IMG/VR virus record: IMGVR_UViG_3300033571_011013
Span: 1-61,041 of that record
DNA: 61,041 bases
Direction: 5' to 3' (one strand)
Origin: a virus
Shown here: positions 44,110 through 52,331 of the stretch, one piece after another
Position numbering within the stretch: the stretch's first letter is position 1
Layout of the letters: every line of letters begins with the position of its first letter
The notes under the pieces: model-generated
Seen by the model: the letters and a program-made list of their open reading frames with translations, nothing else
Told to the model about the DNA's origin: nothing
Databases searched by the model: none
Position numbers and translations under genes: made by a program

Positions 44110-44119
44110 CATATTTATA
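44110..44119 (+). promoter_or_regulatory. Late-type promoter box before the protease
   Basis: CATATTTATA followed by G ends 23 nt before ATG 44143, right after the terminator. One base differs from the consensus box. Confidence 0.45.
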
Positions 44120-44142
44120 GGTAGACACAAAAACAACTTAAT

Positions 44143-45093
44143 ATGGCAAAAAATGTAATTGTACCTCCACACATCGTAAACGATTTGAATCCTATCATGA
44201 CTCTTAGTCAGACAATAGGATGGGGAATTCAAAAGTTAAACATCTTAGATCTACATCAAAAAGGTTTTACAGGTAAAGGAGTTAAAATTGGAATCATAGA
44301 TTCAGGATGTGATTTAAGTCATCCTGATTTAAAGATACAAAGTTTTAAAAACTTTACAGAATCTAACAGTGCCGAAGATACGTCAGGTCATGGAACACAT
44401 GTAGCAGGTATAATTGCAGCACAAGGAAATAATTATGGAATTTTAGGAGTAGCTCCCGATGCTGAAATCCATATATATAAAGCATTAGATGGATCGAGTG
44501 GAACTATAAAAGGTGTTATAGATGCTTTAAAAGCAGCAATAGATGATGATATGGATATTATTAATATGTCTTTAGGTACACCATCTGAGGTAAGTGGTTT
44601 AGAAAAACTTTGCAAGAAGGCACAATCAAAAGGAATATCAGTAGTTGTAGCAAGTGGTAATAGCGGAATGCAAGAGAACTTCTACCCTGCTTCATATGAT
44701 TGTTGTATAGCTGTAGGAGCTATTGATGAGAGTATGAAAGTTGCTTATTTTACTACGTATGGTCAACAATTGGATGTAGTCGCACCGGGAGCAGAAATCC
44801 TCAGTACCTATCTCCAAGGATCCTACGCAGTTCTATCAGGTACATCCATGGCTGCACCATTTGTAAGTGGATGTTTAGCATTAATGAAACAATCAGGTAT
44901 TGATTTAAACTATAAAAGCATAACAGAATCAACTATAGACATCGAAAAACCTAATTTAGATGTTAAATCAGGATATGGTATAGTGAATCCATCTAAGAGT
45001 ATTACAGGAACTGATATCATTATTAATAAACCACAGACTAAACCCAAAAAGTGTTTATTCTGTCATATTAAAAGTTTTTTCAAAAAAAGTTAG
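44143..45093 (+). CDS. Subtilisin-like serine protease
   Basis: 316 residues. The full catalytic triad is present: VKIGIIDSGCDLSHPDL (Asp), DTSGHGTHVAGIIAA (His) and LSGTSMAAPFVSGCLALM (Ser), with oxyanion Asn in VVVASGNSGM. There is no signal peptide, and only about 40 residues precede the domain, so it is not a classical secreted pre-pro enzyme. The C-terminus is basic with CLFCHIKSFFKKS. It stands alone between a terminator and the next promoter. A late-type box suggests action in head maturation or lysis; both are inference. Confidence 0.9.
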   Translation: MAKNVIVPPHIVNDLNPIMTLSQTIGWGIQKLNILDLHQKGFTGKGVKIGIIDSGCDLSHPDLKIQSFKNFTESNSAEDTSGHGTHVAGIIAAQGNNYGILGVAPDAEIHIYKALDGSSGTIKGVIDALKAAIDDDMDIINMSLGTPSEVSGLEKLCKKAQSKGISVVVASGNSGMQENFYPASYDCCIAVGAIDESMKVAYFTTYGQQLDVVAPGAEILSTYLQGSYAVLSGTSMAAPFVSGCLALMKQSGIDLNYKSITESTIDIEKPNLDVKSGYGIVNPSKSITGTDIIINKPQTKPKKCLFCHIKSFFKKS

Positions 45094-45100
45094 TAAAATA

Positions 45101-45132
45101 TTTGCTTTTAATATATAAGCAATATATATTTG
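45101..45132 (+). promoter_or_regulatory. Host-type promoter, -33 and -7
   Basis: TTTG at 45101-45104 and TATATTTG at 45125-45132 with a 20-nt spacer match the Bacteroidota sigma consensus. The ATG of the lysin is 24 nt downstream. Confidence 0.65.
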
Positions 45133-45156
45133 CATTTGATTATAAAATTATAATTT

Positions 45157-45888
45157 ATGATACGTAATAGTATTAGGGTAATATTCATAGTATTAGTATA
45201 CATCTTAGGGATGGGTACTAATGCTATTTACATATATTCTAAAAACTTGCAAGAGAACTCAAAGAACCAAAAACTAATTATAGAGTCAAGAGATTCTACT
45301 TTGGTAGGAACTGTCAATCTTCATAATGATTTAGATACCATTATAAGTTTAGCAAAGTTAAGAGATTCCGTACAGGCTGAGTATATAGAGAAATATGCAT
45401 ATATTGCTATTAATGAGAATACTAAATACAACTTCCCTGCATCGGTGAAGATAGCTCAGTTTCTATTGGAGGGAGGATTTAACATTAACAATCCAAATGG
45501 ATCTAAATTAGTCATTGAGAATAACAATCCTTTTGGTATTAGATATTTCGGAGATGATATTCCTAATAGGATACTAAATTGGAATAACTATGCGTTATCC
45601 AAAGATATAATTAAATTGTATTCTACATGTGCTAATAGATCTTGTAGATATATAAAATTTAAAAGTATTTGGCATTCTTTTAGATATCACAGTTTATTTA
45701 TGGTCGGTACTGAGGATAACCCAAGTCATTATATGAAGTATGTTAATGATGATAGCAGTTGGTCTAATTGGATAGATGCTTTAGATAAGGGAGGATATGC
45801 CACATCAGATGATTATAAATCAAGTTTAAGAAGTATAATTATTAAATATAGATTATATTTGTTAGATAAGTATGAAATAATTTTGTAA
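45157..45888 (+). CDS. Membrane-anchored glucosaminidase-like lysin (GH73)
   Basis: 243 residues. An N-terminal hydrophobic segment (VIFIVLVYILGMGTNAIYIY) acts as signal or signal-anchor. Residues about 85-235 follow the GH73 pattern: FPASVKIAQFLLEGGFNINN with the catalytic Glu, NNPFGIRYF, IKFKSIWHSFRYHSLFM and WIDALDKGGYATSDDYKSSL. It cleaves the glycan backbone of peptidoglycan. With the lipoprotein 46078 and membrane proteins 42768/43167 it forms the lysis set. Confidence 0.8.
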   Translation: MIRNSIRVIFIVLVYILGMGTNAIYIYSKNLQENSKNQKLIIESRDSTLVGTVNLHNDLDTIISLAKLRDSVQAEYIEKYAYIAINENTKYNFPASVKIAQFLLEGGFNINNPNGSKLVIENNNPFGIRYFGDDIPNRILNWNNYALSKDIIKLYSTCANRSCRYIKFKSIWHSFRYHSLFMVGTEDNPSHYMKYVNDDSSWSNWIDALDKGGYATSDDYKSSLRSIIIKYRLYLLDKYEIIL

Positions 45889-45902
45889 CAAAAACGTTAT
45901 GT

Positions 45903-46100
45903 ATGGTGTATAAGACAAGATTCAAAAAGAATGCAAATGAAGAGCATGAGTTCGGCCCTAACATAGTTGCAGAGAATTTAGATCAAGCAAAAGTATTATT
46001 TAGTCACCTTAAAAAACAGTATCCCTCATTAGAAATGTTGGGAGAAGTAAAAGAAACAAATGAAAGTTCTAAGAAAAATGAAAATTTACTATTGGGTTAG
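45903..46100 (+). CDS. Small hypothetical protein
   Basis: 65 residues. MVYKTRFKKNANEEHEFGPN is followed by an amphipathic middle (AENLDQAKVLFSHLKKQYPS) and polar end. No motif. Overlaps the lipoprotein gene by 23 nt. Confidence 0.55.
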   Translation: MVYKTRFKKNANEEHEFGPNIVAENLDQAKVLFSHLKKQYPSLEMLGEVKETNESSKKNENLLLG

Positions 46101-46299
46101 TATTGTGTTATGTGTAAGTAGTTTCTCATGCGGATCCATACAGTACGGATATACCAATTCATTTAGATTACCAATGTTGAATAATAAGGTAATTCTGAAT
46201 ACAACGTCAAACAGAACAGGAACTAATAATAGTATTCTGTTAAGGACAAAGTATATGAATAGTAATTTCAATATATCAATACCTAAACGTAGAAAATGA
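46078..46299 (+). CDS. Small lipoprotein, possible outer spanin
   Basis: 73 residues from ATG 46078 (ATG 46060 would add six, mostly basic). Signal MKIYYWVSIVLCVSSFSC ends in a Cys with lipobox-like SSFSC-G, then a short polar mature part rich in Asn/Arg/Ser. Outer-membrane spanins are short lipoproteins like this, and the lysin gene is close by. The lipobox lacks the usual Leu at -3. Confidence 0.55.
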   Translation: MKIYYWVSIVLCVSSFSCGSIQYGYTNSFRLPMLNNKVILNTTSNRTGTNNSILLRTKYMNSNFNISIPKRRK

Positions 46300-46877
46300 T
46301 TATGGAGAAGTTACCTACATTCATTTCTAAAGTTACAGATATAGATAATGTAACTTCTTTTGATCTATTTCAAGATCAAGTAGAGTTCGTAGATAATTGT
46401 TTACATTTTGTAGATATACAGATTGACAAAATGATACTTGATAGAAAATTAGATGATGAAGCTTATCTAAAATATTACGATTCTATGATAAGTTGTATCT
46501 CTGACTTGAAAGAAATAACCAATGCAGATTTTTCAAACTTTATAGAATTTGATGATGATGAAGAAAAGCTTTTTATAAAAGCTATATACGATAATGATGA
46601 ATCAGCAGTAGATAAAGGCAGAATTCATTTTATCAAGTCTTCTATGTTAAACAGAGACTTTGTTAAAAATTTTGGAGATTATACAAATATAGATATTGTT
46701 TTTTGCTATGCTGAGATATTGGGTCTCCCATATCCATTATCTATAAATTTCAATAATTACAATAAGTTTTTAAACAAAGCACTTGAGTACTACGTTTCTA
46801 TCGAAATATATGAAAATGCTGCTAAAGCTAAGAGAACTTTAGATAAGTTAGAGATTCTTACAAATTTTTTAAAATAA
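46296..46877 (+). CDS. Hypothetical acidic protein
   Basis: 193 residues; ATG 46302 is an alternative start. Acidic, helical (DNVTSFDLFQDQVEFVDNCL, FDDDEEKLFIKAIYDNDES). No motif recognised. Overlaps the previous stop. Confidence 0.65.
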   Translation: MIMEKLPTFISKVTDIDNVTSFDLFQDQVEFVDNCLHFVDIQIDKMILDRKLDDEAYLKYYDSMISCISDLKEITNADFSNFIEFDDDEEKLFIKAIYDNDESAVDKGRIHFIKSSMLNRDFVKNFGDYTNIDIVFCYAEILGLPYPLSINFNNYNKFLNKALEYYVSIEIYENAAKAKRTLDKLEILTNFLK

Positions 46878-46894
46878 ACTAAAACAATAAGGTT

Positions 46895-47203
46895 ATGATA
46901 CCAACATTTGATGAGTCAGCCCAACTTGTATTTGAATGGGCACAGCAGAAAAATTTGATTGTAAAAGGAAATGAATTCAATCAAATTAAAAAAGTAAGGG
47001 AAGAGGTATTGGAAATAGTAGATGCAATACAATCTCAGAATATAGATAAAATACGAGATGAGATCGGGGATGGTTTCGTTACTCTGATTATATTAGCGAG
47101 ACAAGTAGGACTATCTCCTGAAGAATGTTTGAACGAGGCTTACAATAAAATCTCTAAGAGAACAGGGAAAACCATTAATGGTCTTTTTGTAAAAGATAAG
47201 TAA
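46895..47203 (+). CDS. MazG-like NTP pyrophosphohydrolase
   Basis: 102 residues. QIKKVREEVLEIVDAI and KIRDEIGDGFVTLIILARQV carry the E-x-x-E and E-x-x-D metal sites of all-alpha NTP pyrophosphatases (MazG). A single-domain phage form that may hydrolyse (d)NTPs or alarmones. Confidence 0.85.
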   Translation: MIPTFDESAQLVFEWAQQKNLIVKGNEFNQIKKVREEVLEIVDAIQSQNIDKIRDEIGDGFVTLIILARQVGLSPEECLNEAYNKISKRTGKTINGLFVKDK

Positions 47204-47229
47204 CAGAAAACTTCAAATAAATAGTCACC

Positions 47230-47424
47230 ATGTTAGATTCAGTTATATTTTCCATTTTGTTTGTCCTTACGTTTTGGAGATCTACGCTAAATGTAAGAGA
47301 TTACAATATGTCTATACATTATAAAGATATGTTTACTCAAAGAATAGCTCTTGATGCTGCAATATACTCGCTACTAACTTGTAGTATGTTTTTGTACTTC
47401 TTAATAGATAGTGTTATATATTGA
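47230..47424 (+). CDS. Small two-span membrane protein
   Basis: 64 residues. Hydrophobic segments at about 3-20 (DSVIFSILFVLTFWRS) and 43-62 (AIYSLLTCSMFLYFLIDSVI) with a polar middle. Function unknown; precedes the second lysin-like gene. Confidence 0.6.
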   Translation: MLDSVIFSILFVLTFWRSTLNVRDYNMSIHYKDMFTQRIALDAAIYSLLTCSMFLYFLIDSVIY

Positions 47425-47461
47425 TAACATACTATTTTCAAATTTAACAAAGTTACAAATA

Positions 47462-48295
47462 ATGAAGAAAGAACCAATTCAGACTTTAGTTCCTGAAAAA
47501 AAATATTTAACTGAAATAGCAGCTGTATCGTTATCTACAGCTTTCTTTTTAGGATTGATATACTCACCACCTGAAAGTCCATATACAAAACTATCAGTTG
47601 TTACTAACACTGAGATAGAAACTGTGTATATTGACAAAGTGATTGACGTATCTAAAAAAATAAAAATCCCTGAAATAGATGAATACGCTTACAGTTCAAG
47701 ATCTTATGGATATGAAATACGTAAGCTTAATGTTTCTGAATTTAGAAAATTTTTACAAAATAAAGGATTCAGAAATTTAGATAAAGTAGATCTATATAAG
47801 ATGAGACGAGTATGGGTAGCTTACAAATATGAATCCATGCTTATGAATGTTCATCTTATGACTGATTTTCCCGTATCTATGATCTACTCTTTTTTTATTA
47901 TTGAGGCAACTAACAAAGGAATAGAGACAGATCTTTGGAGAGTTCATTCTAATGCAGGGGGAATAAAGTCTTTAAAAGGACATAGTTTCGTCACGTTTAG
48001 GACAAGAGAGGTTATACGAGGTAGGAATAGGTATATTAACGCTAAATTCTTTTCATCTGACGATACTGAAGAAGGTATAAAAATTTGGGCAGATGTACTT
48101 AATTCTAATAGATATAGGAGATGTAAGAAACCTAACTATAAACTATCTAAGATGAGAGTGTATGAATCTATATGTAGATGTATCTATGAAAATGGATACC
48201 ACACTGATTCTGATTATAAGTTTAGGGCATCTCTTATGGCAGAATTTTGGGATATAAAAGGTAAACATTTCCCAAAACATAACGAATCTCATTAA
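47462..48295 (+). CDS. Second membrane-anchored lysozyme-like protein
   Basis: 277 residues from ATG 47462; an upstream ATG at 47411 overlaps the membrane protein and is less likely. Hydrophobic segment EIAAVSLSTAFFLGLIY near residues 18-34, then a GH73/lysozyme-like domain: FPVSMIYSFFIIEATNKGIE (candidate catalytic Glu), SNAGGIKSLKGHSFVTFRT, EGIKIWADVLNSNRYRR and CIYENGYHTDSDYK. It looks like a distant relative of 45157. An active-site match is less clear than there. Confidence 0.65.
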   Translation: MKKEPIQTLVPEKKYLTEIAAVSLSTAFFLGLIYSPPESPYTKLSVVTNTEIETVYIDKVIDVSKKIKIPEIDEYAYSSRSYGYEIRKLNVSEFRKFLQNKGFRNLDKVDLYKMRRVWVAYKYESMLMNVHLMTDFPVSMIYSFFIIEATNKGIETDLWRVHSNAGGIKSLKGHSFVTFRTREVIRGRNRYINAKFFSSDDTEEGIKIWADVLNSNRYRRCKKPNYKLSKMRVYESICRCIYENGYHTDSDYKFRASLMAEFWDIKGKHFPKHNESH

Positions 48296-48327
48296 TATTA
48301 TTAAGTACTAAAACATATCACTATATT

Positions 48328-49485
48328 ATGAATAGTAAACATTTGACAATAGATGAACAGTATAATAACTTGCTTCTTGATATAATATCTTCAGGACAAG
48401 TTAAGAAAGATAGAACAGGAGTGGGTACTTTATCTGTGTTTGGTAGACAAATACGTCATAAGATGAGTGATGGGTTTCCGCTATTGACTACTAAGAAAAT
48501 GGCATGGAAATCAATTATTATAGAATTACTTTGGTTCCTCAGAGGTGATACTAATATCAAATTTCTATTAAACTATAATTGTAACATTTGGAATGGAGAT
48601 GCTTATAAAGCATATAAGTTAAGACACAATTTCCAAATTAATCAGGGAATAGATATCCTCACTCAGGATGAATTTATTAATAAAATCAAAACCGACAATG
48701 GATTTGCTGAAGAATGGGGAGACTTAGGTAGAATATATGGAGCTCAGTGGAGAAGATGGAAAAAAGTTGACGAGGTTTGGGATGAAAACTTAATACCTCC
48801 ATTTAAGATTGAAAATATAGAACTTATAGACCAAATTCAAAACCTAATCAAAGATATTAAAGATAATCCTGACAGCAGAAGATTGATGGTTAATGCATGG
48901 AATGTAAGTGATTTGGATAGAATGGTTTTACCACCATGTCATTATGGTTTTCAAGTATATACAAGAGAACTGAGTATTGAAGAAAGACTACGATTAGCAT
49001 CTAAAAAATACAGAACCTTTGAGCCATCGGATTTTGTTAGAGTTGATCATTTAGAGATTGATGAATTATATCCTGTACCTAAGAGAGCAATATCTTTAAT
49101 GTGGAATCAACGTTCTGTTGATACCTTCTTAGGATTACCGTTTAACATTGCTTCCTATGCTTTATTGTTAGAATTAATAGCTAAATCTGTAAATATGATG
49201 CCTGATGAGTTAATTGGTAATTTAGGAGATACTCATTTATATGTGAATCACATTAAACAAGCTGAAGAACAAGCTCATAGAACACCTTATGAGTTGCCTA
49301 CACTTACCATAAACACTGAGTTTTGGCAAACATTTTCAGGAGAGTGTGGAGTTGGCGATATTGATGCAGAGGCAGTATTTAATTCATTTAAAGATATTAG
49401 TTTTTGTGAATGTTTATTAGATGAAGATATTCAACTACGAAATTATATTTCACATCCAACTATTAAAGCACCTATAAATAACTAA
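48328..49485 (+). CDS. thyA: Thymidylate synthase with an insertion
   Basis: 385 residues, against about 264 in E. coli ThyA. DRTGVGTLSVFGRQIRHKM, LPPCHYGFQVY (catalytic Cys), NQRSVDTFLGLPFNIASYAL and DTHLYVNHIKQAEEQ are the ThyA motifs. Additional residues are inserted in the N-terminal half (about 90-115) and after the active site (EERLRLASKKYRTFEPSDFV region). It makes dTMP, complementing the RNR genes. Inserts of this kind occur in other phage ThyA proteins. Confidence 0.93.
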   Translation: MNSKHLTIDEQYNNLLLDIISSGQVKKDRTGVGTLSVFGRQIRHKMSDGFPLLTTKKMAWKSIIIELLWFLRGDTNIKFLLNYNCNIWNGDAYKAYKLRHNFQINQGIDILTQDEFINKIKTDNGFAEEWGDLGRIYGAQWRRWKKVDEVWDENLIPPFKIENIELIDQIQNLIKDIKDNPDSRRLMVNAWNVSDLDRMVLPPCHYGFQVYTRELSIEERLRLASKKYRTFEPSDFVRVDHLEIDELYPVPKRAISLMWNQRSVDTFLGLPFNIASYALLLELIAKSVNMMPDELIGNLGDTHLYVNHIKQAEEQAHRTPYELPTLTINTEFWQTFSGECGVGDIDAEAVFNSFKDISFCECLLDEDIQLRNYISHPTIKAPINN

Positions 49486-49488
49486 AAA

Positions 49489-49797
49489 ATGGATTACGAA
49501 AAATTTGAAAACATTATTTTACAATTAAAATATATTTCTGAAACTGAACATAGTATTCATAAACATGGAATAGATTTGCATGAATTTATATCAAGATATT
49601 CTAATATAATCTTTGATTTATTTAGAACTATTTATGGAGCAGAAGGATGTGATTGGATTGAATTTTTTTGCTATGAATGTGATTTTGGAAGTAAGGGAAT
49701 TAGAGCATGGGATGAGAACAAAAATCCAATGTGTTACGATGTGAAATCATTGTGGGAATATATAGAAAATAAGTGTTCACAAATAAAAAAATTATAA
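49489..49797 (+). CDS. Hypothetical protein downstream of thyA
   Basis: 102 residues. Contains EGCDWIEFFCYECDFG and a Trp/Tyr-rich C-terminus. I recognise no family. Directly follows thyA (3 nt). Confidence 0.6.
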   Translation: MDYEKFENIILQLKYISETEHSIHKHGIDLHEFISRYSNIIFDLFRTIYGAEGCDWIEFFCYECDFGSKGIRAWDENKNPMCYDVKSLWEYIENKCSQIKKL

Positions 49798-49802
49798 AAT
49801 AT

Positions 49803-49964
49803 ATGTTAAAAAAATTTGGGGAAGAGGACTTTAACAGAGAAGATAGTTTGTACAATATTAAGATACAGATACGACATAACAATAGTCAGTATTTTGATAA
49901 TTTGGTAAAGTCAATTTACAAATCACTGAAATTTGACTCAGTATTAATAAGAAGAGAATGGTAA
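49803..49964 (+). CDS. Small hypothetical protein
   Basis: 53 residues from ATG 49803. MLKKFGEEDFNREDSLYNIK, then a basic end. Overlaps the phosphatase start by 7 nt. Unknown. Confidence 0.5.
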   Translation: MLKKFGEEDFNREDSLYNIKIQIRHNNSQYFDNLVKSIYKSLKFDSVLIRREW

Positions 49965-50689
49965 AGACAGTTGTAATAGGAGACATTCATGGTCTTAGTT
50001 TATGGAAAGATATAGTAAATCAATCAAATCCTGACAGAGTAGTTTTTGTTGGAGATTATTTTGATTCATTTGATATAAAGTTTGAGAATCAGCTTACCAA
50101 CTTTTTAGATATCTTAGAGTTTAAGAAATCAAGTGGTAAGGATGTTATCCTGTTAATAGGAAATCATGACTTTCATTATATGTCTTTCACTCAAGAGTAT
50201 TATTCAGGTCATCAGTCAAGTAATCACTTTGCTATTCAGAATGTACTTATGGATAATATAAATCATTTATCAATGTGTTATAGAATTGATGAGTATCTAA
50301 TGAGTCATGCAGGAGTCAGTATAACATGGTTATCTCATTTCTATAATAAAATACATAATAAAGTATTAACAGATTATGATAATGTAGATGTTATTGTAAA
50401 TGATATTTGGAAATATAAACCACATTCATTCAGATTTACAGGCTATGATCCTTACGGAGATAGCGAGGAATCTTCTCCTATTTGGATTAGACCAAAATCT
50501 TTGCAGAGGGTAAATAAACATTCTCTAAAAAATCAGTATATACAAATAGTTGGTCACACACAGCATAAGAATATAGATGTAACAGGAGCAACTACGGGAG
50601 GTAGATACTACTATGTAGACACTCTACAAAGCAGTAAAGAGTATATCATATTAGAAGATGGTAAATTATCAGTTCAAACAATAAACTAA
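49958..50689 (+). CDS. Calcineurin-like metallophosphatase
   Basis: 243 residues. VVIGDIHGLSLW, VVFVGDYFDSFD, VILLIGNHDFHYM, MSHAGVSITW and IVGHTQHKNI are the complete GDIHG / GDYFD / GNHD / H / GH motif set of Ser/Thr protein phosphatase-type metallophosphatases, with two metal ions. Phage members dephosphorylate proteins or nucleotides; the substrate is unknown. Confidence 0.9.
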   Translation: MVKTVVIGDIHGLSLWKDIVNQSNPDRVVFVGDYFDSFDIKFENQLTNFLDILEFKKSSGKDVILLIGNHDFHYMSFTQEYYSGHQSSNHFAIQNVLMDNINHLSMCYRIDEYLMSHAGVSITWLSHFYNKIHNKVLTDYDNVDVIVNDIWKYKPHSFRFTGYDPYGDSEESSPIWIRPKSLQRVNKHSLKNQYIQIVGHTQHKNIDVTGATTGGRYYYVDTLQSSKEYIILEDGKLSVQTIN

Positions 50690-50699
50690 ATAAAAAATT

Positions 50700-50939
50700 A
50701 TGAAAGAACAAGATTTTGAAGCATTGGGATTTGAAAAAGAATTTACCGATGATAATGCTCATTATTATGTTTGTGATATTGTAGACTGCGTTACATTGAT
50801 AACAAATGAGTGTAGCGATGAAGTTGTTGATGGAGAATGGTCTGTTTCTTTTTTAGATTGTGAGAAGCCTATTAGATATAGCACTTTAGAGCAAGTGGAT
50901 AATATTATAAAGGCAGTACGAAATATAGATAAGCAATGA
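50700..50939 (+). CDS. Conserved small phage protein
   Basis: 79 residues. ALGFEKEFTDDNAHYYVCDI and SVSFLDCEKPIRYSTLEQVD look like a small alpha/beta protein I recall as common in Bacteroidota phages. Function unknown. Stop overlaps next start (ATGA). Confidence 0.6.
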   Translation: MKEQDFEALGFEKEFTDDNAHYYVCDIVDCVTLITNECSDEVVDGEWSVSFLDCEKPIRYSTLEQVDNIIKAVRNIDKQ

Positions 50940-51250
50940 TATTAAAATCTGAACTTAAAGTAGTACATTGTAAAAAAGAAATATACGATGTGTACATCGG
51001 AAGACCGAGTAAATGGGGTAATCCCTTCACTCACATAAAAGATGGGAAAACACTTGCTAAGTATGTAGTAGATACGAGAGAAGAAGCTGTAGAAGCTTAT
51101 AGAGAGTGGATTACTAATGGGGAGGGGAAATATCTTTTAGATCATTTAGATAACTTGAAAGGTAAAACATTAGGATGTTGGTGTAAACCTTACGCATGTC
51201 ATGGAGATATATTAGTTGAACTTGTAAACAAAAAATTTTATGATATATAA
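50936..51250 (+). CDS. DUF4326 protein
   Basis: 104 residues. YDVYIGRPSKWGNPFTHIKD and LGCWCKPYACHGDILVELV are the signature of DUF4326 (conserved G-R-P-x-x-W-G-N-P and C-W-C-x-P-x-x-C-H-G-D). The Cys/His cluster suggests a catalytic or metal-binding site; function unknown in this family. Confidence 0.85.
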   Translation: MILKSELKVVHCKKEIYDVYIGRPSKWGNPFTHIKDGKTLAKYVVDTREEAVEAYREWITNGEGKYLLDHLDNLKGKTLGCWCKPYACHGDILVELVNKKFYDI

Positions 51251-51479
51251 TATTTTAGAAAACTATTCTGAAGATTCATTCTTAAAAGCAGATGGTTTTG
51301 ATGAAGCCATAATTGGAGTAGATGAATCATCAATGAGACTTATCTATTCAGTTTCTAAATGCATATTAATCTTAATGAGAGATATGACTGAAGAAGATGC
51401 TATAGAACATTTCTACTATAATGTTAGTGGAGCTTATGTTGGAGAGCAAACACCTATATGGTGTAATGATAATTTTTAG
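51240..51479 (+). CDS. Conserved small phage protein
   Basis: 79 residues. LKADGFDEAIIGVDESSMRL and VSGAYVGEQTPIWC match a small conserved phage family of unknown function. Overlaps DUF4326 by 11 nt. Confidence 0.65.
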   Translation: MIYNILENYSEDSFLKADGFDEAIIGVDESSMRLIYSVSKCILILMRDMTEEDAIEHFYYNVSGAYVGEQTPIWCNDNF

Positions 51480-51505
51480 AAATTCACAAACCTAAATTCA
51501 CTGTT

Positions 51506-52063
51506 ATGTACATTTTAATTATTTTATTAATTACTGTAATTGGGTATATCCCTGCAATAATACTGTTCCATTACATTAAATCATACATATCTTATAAAAT
51601 AGGATTATACCAATTGGAAAAGAAGTATGGTTCGATGTCAAGCAAGAGCCAACGGTACAGGTTTCCTCCCGTAGCTTTCAAAGATATCCTATTATGTTTC
51701 TCCAACCACAGAGAAGAAAAGTATCACTACTTAGGTATTTCTTGGAATATATTTACAGAAGGTACTGATTTACATGGATACTTAGAAGACTTTATAAAGT
51801 TTGTCGCAAAGAAAGCTAAACCATGGTGGTGTCCTGCATTTGTGTTGAATCTTCTCCATTTATTTGCTAATGATAATTCAATAGTAAGATGTAGAGACAT
51901 GCACTTGTCGTCTGCTCTTAGATATCTTACAGGAGGATTATTAATAACTGACATAAAAATAAAGTATGGTACACTGAGAGTTTACGGATATTTCACTCAA
52001 GAGATAAATGATGAATTAACCAAATTAGAAAATTTGATTAACCCACATTTAGAAGCTTACTAA
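51506..52063 (+). CDS. Membrane-anchored hypothetical protein
   Basis: 185 residues. N-terminal span LIILLITVIGYIPAIILFHY, then a soluble part with WWCPAFVLNLLHLFAND, RCRDMHLSSALRYLTGG and IKYGTLRVYGYF. Family not recognised. Confidence 0.65.
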   Translation: MYILIILLITVIGYIPAIILFHYIKSYISYKIGLYQLEKKYGSMSSKSQRYRFPPVAFKDILLCFSNHREEKYHYLGISWNIFTEGTDLHGYLEDFIKFVAKKAKPWWCPAFVLNLLHLFANDNSIVRCRDMHLSSALRYLTGGLLITDIKIKYGTLRVYGYFTQEINDELTKLENLINPHLEAY

Positions 52064-52064
52064 T

Positions 52065-52304
52065 ATGGAAACTATTAGCAGACAAGAATATTTAAAACGT
52101 TGGTATCAAAATCTAACAGAAGATCAAAGAGTTGAACGTAGTCGTAAGTCTTTAGAAAGATATCATAAGTTACCTATTAAGCAAAAAGTTGAGATAGGAA
52201 ACAAGCAGAAGCAGTATTATCAAGAGAATAAAGAAAAACTTAAAGAATATAGTAGGAATTATTACCACAATAAGAAAAAATTAGATATCTTTGCAGAACA
52301 ATAA
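52065..52304 (+). CDS. Small basic protein, possible nucleic acid binder
   Basis: 79 residues, rich in Lys, Arg, Tyr and Gln (QKQYYQENKEKLKEYSRNYY). Such 'KEY-rich' short proteins are frequent near homing endonucleases and transcription factors in phages and algal viruses. No function assigned. Confidence 0.6.
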   Translation: METISRQEYLKRWYQNLTEDQRVERSRKSLERYHKLPIKQKVEIGNKQKQYYQENKEKLKEYSRNYYHNKKKLDIFAEQ

Positions 52305-52331
52305 ATTTTTAACCACAAAAAAGTTTTAATT

